From Trachythela sp. YZ-2020 (taxonomy: Eukaryota; Cnidaria; Anthozoa; Malacalcyonacea; Clavulariidae), in contig JADLSH010000170.1 of the NCBI GenBank assembly GCA_016169945.1, forward strand, positions 620,001 to 684,000: a stretch of DNA of 64,000 nt. The letters are read 5' to 3'. The stretch's first letter is position 1, and each line of letters starts with the position of its first letter. Positions 40,779-52,300 of this stretch are shown piece by piece. The position numbers were made by a program, and so were the translations under genes. The notes under the pieces were generated by a model that was given only the letters and a program-made list of their open reading frames with translations, was not told the DNA's origin and ran no database searches.

Positions 40779-41438
40779 TGCTAAATCTGCATGTTTTTGA
40801 GTTTATTTCTTGTTGTAACATGTTAAATAAGGTGCATTATATTTCTTGATGCTCATTTCGGTAGTGGGTTCAATTAGCCAGAGTTTAGTTATAGTTTTAA
40901 ACGCATGCCACACACATTCATTGATTACCCCGTCAGCTGACTTATTTCAACACTGTTTATATACTGTTGGTGTTCCTCAGTGTTCGCCGCCTTATAAATT
41001 CAAGTCGCTTGAATTCTAAATCTTAGAGTTTTACCAAAATATTCAAGAAATTATGCTGCTATGGCCTTCATTTTAGATTTTAAGAAGAAATCCATTTTTG
41101 AGTCAAAGTCCAATTGCACATCTTTTGTATGCCAAACTTTTGTATGTCAATGCCGAGGTTTAAATGTGAAAAAGTGGCGCAAATGACACCGCTATTTAGG
41201 AGGATATATTACACATTACGTTAGATTATATTCCACTAATTTTGATTTATATAAAAGGATTCGTTAGAGAGATATTTTTTAGCGTGCGTCAAGTTTCAGT
41301 AATTGCAAAAATATTGAGCGCGCTAGCGCTGTAACAGTTTTCACGAAGCAGAGCATTTTGATAGTGTGATGTTACAGATAAATTTTGAGGTTGAGCCCCT
41401 TGCATAACATAGTAAATTGATTTACATACTGCACTTAC
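40779..41438. other. Presumed intron sequence
   Basis: No supported frame or repeat. Confidence 0.35.
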
Positions 41439-41534
41439 GCTTGCAACACCTGGCGTCAGCTGCGAGTTATCTTCAATCTCAATACTCCGTAAGATAGACG
41501 GACTAGAAGGTTCCTCAGTTAAACTACCATCACT
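41439..41534 (-). CDS. 96-nt exon of the MULE-like gene
   Basis: The acceptor TCTATTTATAG and donor GTAAGTGC enclose 32 codons, phase 0 at both ends (SDGSLTEEPSSPSILRSIEI ...). It is Ser/Glu/Pro-rich and probably disordered. Confidence 0.55.
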
Positions 41535-41647
41535 CTATAAATAGAATTGATGAACTATATAATTATATACATTGCAAGACCAGTGGCTTTTAAATTGACT
41601 TATACGCTAATTTTTAAAAGACAGAAACAAATGTATAACTGACTTAC

Positions 41648-41707
41648 GATCGCCGTTGCACTTAGAGACGGCTGCTCTGTAAGGCCAGCAGTATTAGTTG
41701 TAGAACC
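41648..41707 (-). CDS. 60-nt exon of the MULE-like gene
   Basis: The acceptor CTAATCTTGCAG and donor GTAAGTCAG enclose 20 codons, phase 0 at both ends. TEQPSLSATAI resembles the TEEPSSPSI of the next exon, so the two exons may have arisen by duplication. Confidence 0.55.
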
Positions 41708-41779
41708 CTGCAAGATTAGCCACGTTCTTTTCATATTTTTGTCAGTAATAAAAATATTAGAAAAGTTACACGATCTTAC

Positions 41780-41947
41780 CTTGCTGATTTCCAAGACCTC
41801 TTTTAGAGCAACTTGCTCATCGACGTTTTGGTATTCTTTCAACCAGTTCACTATCCCGCCTGATCGTTCGAAATACCGCCGGCTATCTGGTTCGTCCTCA
41901 CTACTAGAACCAGTAACGACTTCAGAGTATAAAAGACGTTTCGACAT
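41780..41947 (-). CDS. First coding exon of the MULE-like gene
   Basis: The ATG at 41947 opens 56 codons (MSKRLLYSEVVTGSSSEDE ...) ending at a GTAAGA donor in phase 0. The start is acidic and Ser-rich. The rest is helical (IVNWLKEYQNVDEQVALKEV). All five upstream exons are multiples of three with phase-0 ends, which supports one gene on this strand. The join to the long terminal frame is not resolved: the visible acceptor there has a different phase, so one more exon or an indel is needed. Confidence 0.55.
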
Positions 41948-43152
41948 ATTTAAAAACAGAAATATATCTCACACAAGCTAAAGGTCGGTTTAAAAGAGTT
42001 GAGCAATGTTGACTCGGTGACTCGGTATCGAGAATGGGATGAGAAAATAATCATGGTGTCTTATGAACGGATGCGCATTATTTCATCGGTAGTGATATGA
42101 CATTTATACTGTTAGAAAAGGTGTTTTGCGGCTTGGGCCACGTATTGTTTTAGCTCTGATGATCACAGTCGACTCTCGTTATCCTGGACACCCTATTTTG
42201 CCAAAGGGACCGCGAAAAATATGCTACCATGTATTACTCTTGTTTGATTTAAAATATCGACGTTTAATATATACAGTATAAATACATATAGTAAGTATAT
42301 AAAAATCAAACTATGATCCAAAAAATATACATTGGTACGTTAATATTAACTCTTTCTGGTCGGTCGCATTTTAATTATGTTGTCGCAAGTTGTCGCAAGA
42401 GCACTTTGAGTACTATCTCCTTTGCAAAATATTTACCCCCTGGCAATGAAATTAACACCATTGGAATCCTTACAAAATAAGCTTTTTAACAGTGGGTTAT
42501 TTTGCCAACTAAACATTACAGAATCAAAAATACTAAAAGTTTAATCCCAAACATACCTCCAGTCATACTTCAGTTCAACTCAAACAATCTTTAATATCTT
42601 CTCATATGTTTATTATATCGACAGACTTCTAATGGTCGAAATTTAGCTTTTTATCTGTGTCTTTATTTGGTAAAACTTGGCTGCGATACGGCGAAAAGAA
42701 ATATTTATTTTTAATTTTTTTTTATTTATCGGGAATTTTCCAGCATGCACACGCTTGCCGTAGTTTGACTATATATGGTTTGCCCACACGCTTCAGTCCC
42801 GACAAAAAGATCTTATATAGGGTATTGTACCCTGGGAATTCATTCCGGCCACTTAAAAAACCATAGCAACAGTCTTTGTTTGTGTTTGGGCCTTTTCCGG
42901 TTGTTTTTGTCTGAAATTCCGGTTTGACCCGTACGCTACATTTCAAATTTCGCCGTAACTTTGTCAATTTTTATTGTGTTTCTTTGCAAGTTGGTCAGTA
43001 TGTACTGTTTTTAAAGCTCTATAAAACGGTCGATTAGCGAAGATCACACGATTTTTAAAACAGAAGTTATAATCGACCAAAGGTACTGAATATATAATTA
43101 GTTTACGATAATAATAAATATCAGATTACAAAGGTGTTAAAACTCACGGTGA
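41948..43152. other. No gene supported
   Basis: Upstream of the MULE-like gene. Only weak overlapping frames. Confidence 0.5.
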
Positions 43153-43298
43153 TCTGTAAAACAATATGTTTAGCAATTTGTTTGGCATTAGCCAAGAACA
43201 GGAGTGTTTGCTGAATCGATTGGTGGTATTTTCGTCCGTTTTGGGTGAGGGGCGCCAAAGATACAAGCGCTCAAAGTCATCATGCGTTGGAAGCTGAT
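43153..43298. repeat. Dispersed repeat of about 147 bp, copy 2
   Basis: Matches 24200-24347 with scattered substitutions and abuts the 923-bp repeat directly. Confidence 0.85.
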
Positions 43299-44220
43299 CT
43301 AACGCTAGATGATTTTACTCGTCAGTGGAAGAGTACTGCCAGTTAATGGGTTAACGCATGTTGCCAAGTGTCTCAGTGGCGGTTGCATGTAGAGTGAATT
43401 ACTGTTTTTGCATCAGCTGCATGTAGCAGGTACATGATAGTGGTTTTCTGCTGTTGGTCAAATATGAATTAAACACATAGGGTAGACATATTATTCTGGT
43501 ATCTGAACTTGTTGTCTTAACAGCATGGTCTTGATGCATATTTGGCTGAGCTCACACAACCAAATAAGTACTGGAATGTCTAGCTTTTTTATTTCACACT
43601 TGTGTATATGTTGACTATTACACAACAATAGTAGTCTGAAAATATACTTCTGTGGCAATGTCATATTACTCATCACAGGGCTTTCAATGGGGGGCGCGCA
43701 ATAACACATGCATACACACGCCAGACTGGGCAAGCAATTGATCGGGCACGCAAATATCAGACATTGGAGTGACGCTCATGTTGTTGAATTTTGGACAATA
43801 CCTCTTTAAACAATTAAATTTCTAAACCAATAAAAAAAAAGGTTTTGCAAAAACCTTTTCAGTCTATGCAAATTACCGGTGTTTGGGAATGGTGCTTTCA
43901 TCTGCGATAATTGTAGATGGCGAGCAAAGGTAAAGGTGGCAAAGTAGAACTTCCTACCTTTGAGTTGGGGGAAAGAAAGTATAATTGGTTACGCCACATG
44001 CCGAATTTTTATTTTTCATGTTGTTTACATTGACACCTTAGGGCATTTAACCTTAGTAGCCTGGCGATGAACTAAATTAAAACCTATCAACTGCAAATAG
44101 CAAACATACATGTCTCGCCTGAAAACAATCGCTTGCTGTATTTATTTATAAAGCACGGCCATTGCAAAAATGACGTTACCTGGTTAAGTGTTAACAACTT
44201 AAGTTAACATAAAAATTTGG
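43298..44220. repeat. 923-bp dispersed repeat, copy 2
   Basis: The second copy of 32129-33051, the same length and orientation. Both copies end at CATAAAAATTTGG, and flanks differ immediately outside. Confidence 0.9.
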
Positions 44221-44576
44221 CACTCGATTATGTCTTACAAAAATAGCGAATGTCTGAAGGTTAGTTAAAAATCACATTTTCTCGTGCTTAAACTGCCATT
44301 CACACAATATTCACTTATATGTCCTTAGTATGAATTTAGTAGTAAACTTTAGAAATAATTAATACAATTGTTATATCATTTACTTTGTTTCATTACATAG
44401 TTAAAGTTTAAACACTGAAAAATACGCTTATTCGGGTGTATATGTTTGTTTTTCTAAAGTTAGTAAAAACAGTGCTGGAAAAAAGTTTAAAAAAAACAAT
44501 ATTAAGATTGTGTGCGCAGCAAGAATTGCATGTGTGATCAAGTGCGTGCACAAATTTTTGACCTTGAGTTTCACCC
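44221..44576. other. Spacer before the SET-domain exons
   Basis: AT-rich; no supported gene. An upstream SET exon was not found. Confidence 0.4.
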
Positions 44577-44623
44577 AAAGTTTCTATATGAAACATTCTT
44601 ATTCACCTCTTATACATCTTCAG

Positions 44624-44820
44624 CATTGATGGAACATACTCCAATGGACTGGGAAGATTGGTCAACGACGCTCCCCATAAGAAGACAAACTGCCGAATGA
44701 AAAAAACAACAATTAGTAATGTACCAACACTGGCACTATTTGCTGTTAAACATATTAAAATTGGAGAAGAGCTCCGATATGATTACGGGTTAGCGGATCT
44801 ACCTTGGCGCAACGAAAAAG
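44624..44820 (+). CDS. SET-domain C-terminal exon (KMT5A-like), copy 1
   Basis: The exon lies between an acceptor (ACATCTTCAG) and a GTAATT donor at 44821. In frame it encodes IDGTYSNGLGRLVNDAPHKK near the start and IGEELRYDYGLADLPWR near the end. These match the last third of a SET methyltransferase domain: GRLVN for the cofactor-binding NH motif and ELRYDYG for the catalytic tyrosine motif. The usual NHS is NDA here. Related KMT5A-type genes are multiplied in some invertebrates. Upstream SET parts are absent, so this is a fragment or an isolated exon. Confidence 0.65.
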
Positions 44821-44890
44821 GTAATTAATTGTATAATTTGCATAAAGTTTCTATATGAAACATTCTTATTCACCTTTTATACATCTCCAG

Positions 44891-45086
44891 CATTGATGGA
44901 ACATACTCCAATGGACTGGGAAGATTGGTCAACGACGCTCCCCATAAGAAGACAAACTGCCGAATGAAAAAAACAACAATTAGTAATGTACCAACACTGG
45001 CACTATTTGCTGTTAAACATATTAAAATTGGAGAAGAGCTCCGCTATGATTACGGGTTAGCGGATCTACCTTGGCGCAACGGAAAA
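44891..45086 (+). pseudogene. SET-domain exon, tandem copy 2, splice donor lost
   Basis: A direct copy at a 267-bp offset (units 44577-44843 and 44844-45110). The coding part is the same apart from few changes, but GAAAAAG-GT has become GGAAAAATTC, removing the donor. The frame then runs on to a stop at 45122. The upstream acceptor is kept. Confidence 0.7.
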
Positions 45087-45110
45087 ATTCATCATTGTAT
45101 AATTTTGCTT

Positions 45111-45544
45111 ATTACAGTATAGCTCATGAGCCTAATGCATAAATAATTTGTTGCCAGGTCTCTCTCTACATCCTTTTATCATGCCTCTATATTTATTTTA
45201 CCATCACCAGGATGGAGAGGAGTAAAAAGAAAAATAAAGTTTATAGAGTATATTTGAATATTCTAACACTCAGACTTCAATGCAGATATTCAATGCATGC
45301 TAAATTCAAACTTTGTGTTTGATCATGGCATAAGAAAATCTCACACCCAATTTTTTTACAAACTTGACAACTTCAGTAAAATGCATTACACAGAGTAAAG
45401 TGCTAAGGTAGGCACATTTGGGAGCACTGCCAGCAAATGGGTTAAGGCCAACAATGCCAATTCTCACTAAACATGTTTTCATATCAACTGTCGAGCAACT
45501 AGTCTACAAGGCATCAAGATAATAGCTGTGTTTACACTGTGAGC
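45111..45544. other. No gene supported
   Basis: AT-rich sequence. A GCACTGCCAGCAAATGGGTTAA stretch near 45424 resembles one in the 923-bp repeat. Confidence 0.4.
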
Positions 45545-45664
45545 CGGCGGTTGATAAGATAGTCTACCTGAAAAATATAATGAGAACTTCCACACGAAGA
45601 GCGTCCACTCGAAACGTCCAAGTTCTGCTTATATTTTTCAGGTAGACTATTTTATCAACCGCCG
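45545..45664. mobile_element. Stem-loop MITE-like element, 120 bp
   Basis: The arms CGGCGGTTGATAAGATAGTC and GACTATTTTATCAACCGCCG extend about 36 bp around a 48-nt loop. Confidence 0.75.
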
Positions 45665-46169
45665 AATCAACGTAAAGAATCTACCCACACTGGCACCCCA
45701 CGTTCGAGATATTAACACAAAACATTACCTTTTTAAACCGTCGCTTTAGTTTGGTGGAGATTGCTAACGAAAACCTGCAAAACGAAATGCAATATAAATT
45801 AAATTTCATGTCCTCACAAGCGACAGGGGATATTGGGCAAACCTCGCAAAACACAATTACTTCAAAATTTACCGCTTATACCTTTTCAGTTACTGTTCAT
45901 TTTTGTTTCTGTTTACTGATGCGGGAGCATTTTGAACCAAAGTTTGTGCGCCATTTTCCCCACACCTCGTGGTTGCCTTGGCGTTATTATATCTATGGCG
46001 TAAGCACAGAATAGAGATATAAAGCATTGTGTCACGTTGCAAATCTATAAGATATTGCACCAATTGCAATCATTGATTTGCAACTCTCATAACATAATCT
46101 ATTACATAATATCAGTATCATGCATATATTAACTAAGTTAACACTTCGAAATGTAAGGTACTATCTGTG

Positions 46170-47100
46170 ACACGTAAGAAAGCTCCAATTTCCTATCCCT
46201 ACCACCTCGGTCGAAACGAATTGTTGAGAGTTGAAAACGAGAAAGATCTTGGAGTAACCCTCTCCTACAAACTTACTGGCAAACTCACGTTAATGAGATC
46301 GTTTCTAAAGCTAATGAGATCGTTTCTAAAGCTAATAAACAACTTGGTGTGCTGAAAAGAACCTGCTTATCATTAACGGACATCAACATCAGACATTCAT
46401 TGTATCTGACACTAGTTAAATCACAACTCTCTTATGCATCACAAGTTTGGTCGTCAAATAATCACAGTCAACTCAACAGAAGAATTGAAAGAGTTCAAAG
46501 GAGAGCAACAAAATGGATTTTAAGAACAAAGACTGGTGCCTCTCACATACGACAGAGAAATCAAAGATCTCGTGTTCTTCTACAAGACGCTATACGGCCA
46601 CATCAACCTTAATATGGAGGGTTATGTTTCATTCATTGAACATGGACGTACTAGACTTAGTCAAGCCGCTAGTGTTACGCTTCAAACACCCTTGTGTAGA
46701 ACAACGACCTTTCAATCGTCTTACTTCAACCGGATAGTTAAACCATGGAACTATATATGTAAAAACATTCATCCAGATACATTTTCCAGTCCGATCTCCT
46801 TTAAAAACTATCTTAAACGTAAATATACCCAACTTGTTAAGTCTGTCTATGATGTTGAGTTATCTTGTACGTGGTCCTTGCCACAGGAAATAGTTAAGTC
46901 AGTTTGTCGTGTTTGCTTGCTGAAAATCTTTTAGCGAGTTTGAGTTCGTGATGTTCTATTAATTTTCATATGAAATTACTATTTAGGAGGTGGGTGCCTT
47001 GCATGGGACCTTTTATAAGAGTCCCGTTCGTACCTTACCTTTTTGGATCAACATTTGATAGCTAGGTTATCTTACTTAATGTGATATTTGTTCTGTTAAA
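46170..47100 (+). pseudogene. LINE reverse transcriptase C-terminal fragment (jockey/CR1-like) with 3' end
   Basis: The pieces include ENEKDLGVTLSY, RHSLYLTLVKSQLSYASQVW and RRIERVQRRATKWIL. These are typical of the thumb/C-terminal part of jockey- and CR1-related LINE polyproteins. The last frame ends in a cysteine-containing tail (SCTWSLP ... VCRVCLL). Frameshifts separate 46167-46355, 46349-46612 and 46536-46934. A short direct repeat (TTTCTAAAGCTAATGAGATC) breaks the frame near 46310. The 3' UTR runs into a TA microsatellite. Confidence 0.75.
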
Positions 47101-47117
47101 TTCTTGGTTTTTTCAAA

Positions 47118-47119
<2 letters not shown>

Positions 47120-47172
<53 letters not shown>
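47120..47172. repeat. (TA)n microsatellite
   Basis: About 26 TA units at the 3' end of the LINE fragment; it may be the LINE tail. Confidence 0.9.
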
Positions 47173-47174
<2 letters not shown>

Positions 47175-47753
47175 AAATAAATTTGTTAAAATTAAAAATT
47201 AAGTGCTTCCGCTTTCAAGTTTTCAATTTTCCATACGTTACAGTAAAGCAGAAATTCCAAATTCAAGTCAAAAGCTAAGATTCAATGAATAATAAAAATT
47301 ATAAAGATCAAAGCGAGCAAAGATCAGCATGCGTACGTAAAGAGAATTTGTAAATTAATCGAGTTTAAAAAATGTCTTTTGAATTATATTATAAAAGAAA
47401 TAGAAAACATTTTTTCCTGTGTTTCTATACACTTATAGAAACACTTGTGGGAGTTTGGGAGAACTCTAAATAACATGGAAAAACTCCACTTTTGAATACT
47501 ATTTAAAGTGCTTATAAACCCAAAATGATTTTAGTAATGATTCGGATAGAACATAAAAAGTTAGTTAATAAGTTCTAGATTAGTTTTTGGCTTAGACTTT
47601 TAGTTTCGGAGATATACAGGCTCAAAGTCGCTATTTTGGAAAAAAAGTAGCGTCTTCCGGGGGACTGGGTCCCAGGAACGTGTGTAAACAATTACATTTG
47701 GATAAATCATCTTGAAAATTCGGTTATTTCTTGAGGAAAAAACACATTTTTGA
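47173..47753. other. No gene supported
   Basis: Spacer between two LINE fragments. Nothing else was seen. Confidence 0.45.
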
Positions 47754-48858
47754 GTGTGTAAAGTAACCTTTCTGGGGGTTTCAATCGTTTCAGTTGATAT
47801 CGTCAAAGAATATACCTATCTTGGTCTCAAACTTGTACCAAATAGCAAATTTAAACTTTCACAACAACAACTTAGCGAAAAAGCTTTGCATGCTCTTTAT
47901 AAAATTCGTAAAAAGGTAGATTTTCATAAACTGTCACCAAAAACAGCTACCAAAATTTTTGACGCAATTATTTCCCCCATTCTGCTGTATAACTCAGAAG
48001 TCTGGGGAGCATACGAAAAAAATGATTTAAACAAATGGGATAATTCCGAAACAGAAAAAGTTATTTTAAGATTCTGCAAGCTATATTTGGGTGTAAACAG
48101 AAAAGCAAGCAATATAGCTTGCAGAAGTGAACTTGGAAAATATCCACTTCTGATTTCAATTAAAAAGAATATAATCAATTACATGAAACATATCCTTAAA
48201 CTAGACGATAACTCAATTGTAAAACAATCTTTCCTAATGTCCAAACAATTATATAATAATGGTAAAGAATCTTACTATACTAACGCCATTTAACATGCTA
48301 AAATCGCTTTACGACAATACATCAAATATTGAAAATGATATCATAAACTATGAAACCAAAACTATCGTAAATAGAATGAACGAAAAATATGTCGAATTCT
48401 GGCGACATAAAATGACTAACTCATCTAAACTATCCTTTTTTTGTACGTTCAAAAACGAATACAAAATGGAGGAATACCTATCCCTTATTAAAAACCCAAC
48501 AATAAGGAGAACATTTTCTAAATATAGAGTAAGTAATCATAAACTGCGAATCGAACGTGGAAGATACGAAAATGTTCCTCGTGAACAACGTATCTGCAAA
48601 CTTTGTAAATCTGGTGAAGTGGAAAACGAATTTCATTTTGCCTTTATCTGCCAGAAATACGAAAACTTACGAAACAATTCAAACAACATACTTAAAAACA
48701 TTTTTAATTCCAAAACCACAACAGAAACTAAGCAAAAACTACTAGAACATACGATGTCTTCAAACGATGCAGTTCTTGTAAATTTATTTTCAAACTATCT
48801 CTTCCTCTGTTCAATTGAGAGAGAAGAAAGCCTCAAATCCTTGGAAGCCCCGAGATAA
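47754..48858 (+). pseudogene. LINE polyprotein C-terminal fragment with RT zinc-binding motif
   Basis: Two overlapping frames (47754-48293 and 48259-48858) form one C-terminal region. EYTYLGLKLVPN and SPILLYNSEVWG are typical of the segment after the reverse transcriptase. RICKLCKSGEVENEFHFAFI with the following CQKYENLR gives a CxxC...HxxxxxC cluster like the RT zinc-binding domain. A single shift near 48270 joins them. The RT core is missing, so the copy is 5'-truncated. A short AT-rich 3' UTR follows. Confidence 0.75.
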
Positions 48859-51246
48859 TTAAAAGATTATATATTATATTGGGATATAAAAAATGAACAA
48901 AAAAAACTAAAAAACAAACTTTCTATTTAGTTATATCAAACTTATATGTAAATAACTATATATTGTACCATAGACTCTTTCCTTTATATTTACTTATTTT
49001 TTATATCTTTCCTTATATTCTAGCAATACCTGTAAATAGGTCATGCATTTGAATAAATTAAAAAAAAATAAAAAAATCGTCAATCGTGGAGACGACCACA
49101 ACACTTGCAGTAACTTATGTCTATAAATTCTGGGACATACATGCCTCTTCTGGCAAACCAATTGCTTAAAAAATTCTTTCGTATAGTATCAAATAAAGAA
49201 AGAAGAAATAAATGGGCTGAGCTATTAAAAGTGCACTTGCCCCCAAGAGACAGTAGAGTCACAATACAACATATATTGATAAAGATGTTTAATAAATATT
49301 TAATTAAAAATGTTAATTCATCTTTCACTGATGGTTCCAGTTTACTTCACTGATAATCTAGATGAAATCACAAACAAATAGTTTAATGGGCTATACAATT
49401 TTGAAGTGTATCTCTCTATTTAGGTAATTTTCTCTTAGCCTCCCTAAGGTTCTTCAACATAGGTGGCTAACAAACCAAGGCCTAACTGCAGAAATGCCTG
49501 ATACTCAGGTTAAGATGGTTCCACTAGTGGGACAGTGCAGCACTTGGTCATCTTTAATCTGTGACTTGGTGATCAACTTTGTGCCAAATACATGTATCAA
49601 TCAAACATATAGCATCAGTATCTCACTGTCATATAAAACATTTGACATTGACCACATGTGTAGGATAATACAAGACACTGAAAGTCCACATATAAAGTAG
49701 GTTGAAATCTAAAAGTAGAATGGCCTATTAATTTATATTAGTTAAATACCATAAAGGCATTAATGTTGTGATAATTTTTACATTGAAACATATATGATAT
49801 ATTATTCTATAACATCAGTATGTAATCTCTCAGATGTAGAAGCACTTCAATCGATTTATGTGCCAACAAACACCGTTGTACACCGGACATGTCCGGCGCA
49901 GAACCTTTCATTCCATACTGGCTTCAATGACATTGTATACTAAGCAAATAATATGCAAATTTAGGTGACATGATTCAACGTTAAATATTTAAATATCCAA
50001 AGTTGATACGCGCGAATAGACATCATTGCATTTGTTAAAATCACAGCTTACCTGTATTCTGATTCCTGTCCTATGTTGGGACAACTGGGTACATTAGTCT
50101 TTGTTTATAGGTCTATAACTATGGCCTGTATTTGCCACCAAATCCGAAGGCAAATTCAGATGAGTTTCGGTGTCCTCTTTCCTATCAGTTTAAAGCCGCA
50201 GCAGTGCAACGTGACCCCTATTTTTATGCAGTTTTCTGACCAGAATAATGGCGGACCAGTATTGGCCAGAAAATGCAATTGACTGGCTAGAATAATGGTA
50301 ATGAACATGCGTAATGCGACATGCGCAGCGTCAAAAACTTCAAAGGTTTAGAAATAATAATCTGTTCCTAATAGACAGTATGACTTTGTTCAGAAGGTGT
50401 TTTAATGCTCGTGTAACAAAACTTTGCTTTTATACCGAAACCTCGGTCAGCTTAGATAGGATATATAGAAGATTGTCACTGAAAATGCAGGAAATCATGA
50501 CAGAGGCTAAAGAATACGAAAAGCGGTACTGCCATAAAACTTCAATGAATATGTAATGCATGTGAAAATATTAATTAAAATATTCATTTAATTGTAGTTA
50601 GGTTTTATGTTTTAATTGTAGATATAGTGTTGGATATAGAGTTATAGTTGTAATAGTAATCATAGTACATTAACCTAATTAGTATGGAACATTCTCAGAA
50701 AGTAAGGTTCAAATTTTTCAAATTGTAAACACATTATAATTTAGCGTAGTCGCTATTAATATGTGGAAATAAAGACCATTTACCAACAATACCAAAAAGT
50801 CAGATTAGAGGACTTATATGACGTCACTAACCGACCCATCGGGGCGAACACTTTCTGACAGTTCAAAACTAGTACAGCTCAGTATTCTAGCTAGACCAAA
50901 AAATCTACAGTATCTTCACATTTAAAGTTTTCAACAAAAAAGGCAATTTCAGGTGAAGTCTCGTTATATTCACTACAACGTTTCAGAAGCATCAGAGATA
51001 ATTATGTACACATTGCAACAATATAGAACTGTGAGCTGAATAGCTTGATTCACTTTTGTTTTTAATTGTCTTTTAAAGGTACTAATATAGATTGTAAATG
51101 TCTATTTTCCTTTGGCAAGCGATTCCACAATCTGGCGGCATCAAATTTCAACGCCCTGTGACCAAGTGTAGTTCAAGACTTCCACGATGGCACCGCTAGT
51201 ATATTTCGTCATTTGATCGTAGATGAGAGCCTGATTGTTATGTGAT
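48859..51246. other. No gene supported
   Basis: Small frames at 49117-49353 and 50314-50556 have no recognised motif, splice signals or shared repeat. AATAAA-like words are present (for example near 50766). Confidence 0.45.
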
Positions 51247-52300
51247 GCGAACGAGTTTGGGTTTTGGTCGAGGGTCAGAGGTTGAGGGTGGAAGGTCGAG
51301 GTTGAGGGTGGAAGGTCCAGGTCAAGGGTCGAAAGTCAAGGTCAAGGGTCGAAAGTCGAGGGTCGAAAGTCTAGGTCGAAAAATTGATTTCATTGGTACT
51401 GTTGAATTTGAGTAGAATGCTGAATGGTGTAAAAACTTTTAAAAACTATACTTTTGTCAATTTACAGAACTTCTTTTCGTATATTATATAACATGAAATA
51501 TTGATTAGTACGTAGGTTAAAGGCCGCGGTCATAAATAAAAAGAGGGTGGTGAAGGGTATTTTCGTGAGCCATGAATTGCCAATATTTGTTCCCGTGAAA
51601 TGACGGATTTTTGTGTCGTGAAACGTGTTTATATCCCTAGCCGTGAGCCGTGATTGGCAATAATTTTTGTCCGCGAAACAAGAATATATTTGTTGCCTGT
51701 AGAACAAAGACTGAAGGAGCAATGAGAACGTCAAGAAGAGCAATGTTATGGATGTAACAATTTTACTGTGTGTATTTCTTGATTTTGTATTAGATATATG
51801 GGTTGTTTTTATAAAAAAATGTTGAAATTGGGTTTCGAAAACGTAAAAATTGGGCAAAAGGTTAAGAACTGCATTAAATACTCACTTAATAAAATATGAT
51901 TTACACATTTGAAAACGTGGTTTTTAGGTTTTGTGAAATGGCAAATTTTTTACATGTGAAAAACGTGAAATGGCTGTTTTACCTCGCGTGAAACGTGGTC
52001 AGTACCCCCCCTTTACCACCCTCTAAAAATAGTTATGACCGCGGTGTTGTCAATTTAACAACAATTATAAAATCTAAATTTTGTATCATTAATTTAATTT
52101 ACTAATCAATATTTCGCGTTAATATTTACGAAAAGAAGTTTTGTAAATTGACAAAAGTATAGTTTTTAAAAGTTTTTACACCATTCAGCATGCTACTCAA
52201 ATTCAACAGCACCAATGAAATCAATTGAAAGTCTACCTCCGCCCCCCCGACTTTCGACTCTCAACCTTCCACCCTCGACCAAAACCCAAACTCGATGCGA
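51247..52300. mobile_element. Foldback element with G-rich minisatellite in the arm
   Basis: The outer arms GAGTTTGGGTTTTGGTCGAG (left) and the complement on the right continue inward through CTGAATGGTGTAAAAAC and GAAATATTGATTAGTA, about 200-260 bp. The left arm contains a (GGTCGAGGGTCGAAAGTC)n-type minisatellite at 51270-51380 that the right arm has only in short form. The minus-strand frame inside has no support. Confidence 0.75.
51524..52044. mobile_element. Inverted-repeat element nested in the foldback element
   Basis: The ends CCGCGGTCATAAATAAAAAG and the complementary CTAAAAATAGTTATGACCGCGG form about 35-bp inverted repeats that also include GAGGGTGGT/ACCACCCTC. It carries repeated CGTGAAA-type words. 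No clear target duplication. Confidence 0.65.

Noticed and set aside
32322..43733. Identical 80-codon minus-strand frames at 32322-32564 and 43491-43733
   Set aside because: They are identical only because the 923-bp repeat is; no motif or selection pattern is visible.
45751..46014. 87-codon plus-strand frame
   Set aside because: No recognised motif, splice signal or repeat relationship.
51462..51857. 131-codon minus-strand frame
   Set aside because: Lies across two nested inverted-repeat elements and has low-complexity, shadow-like composition.
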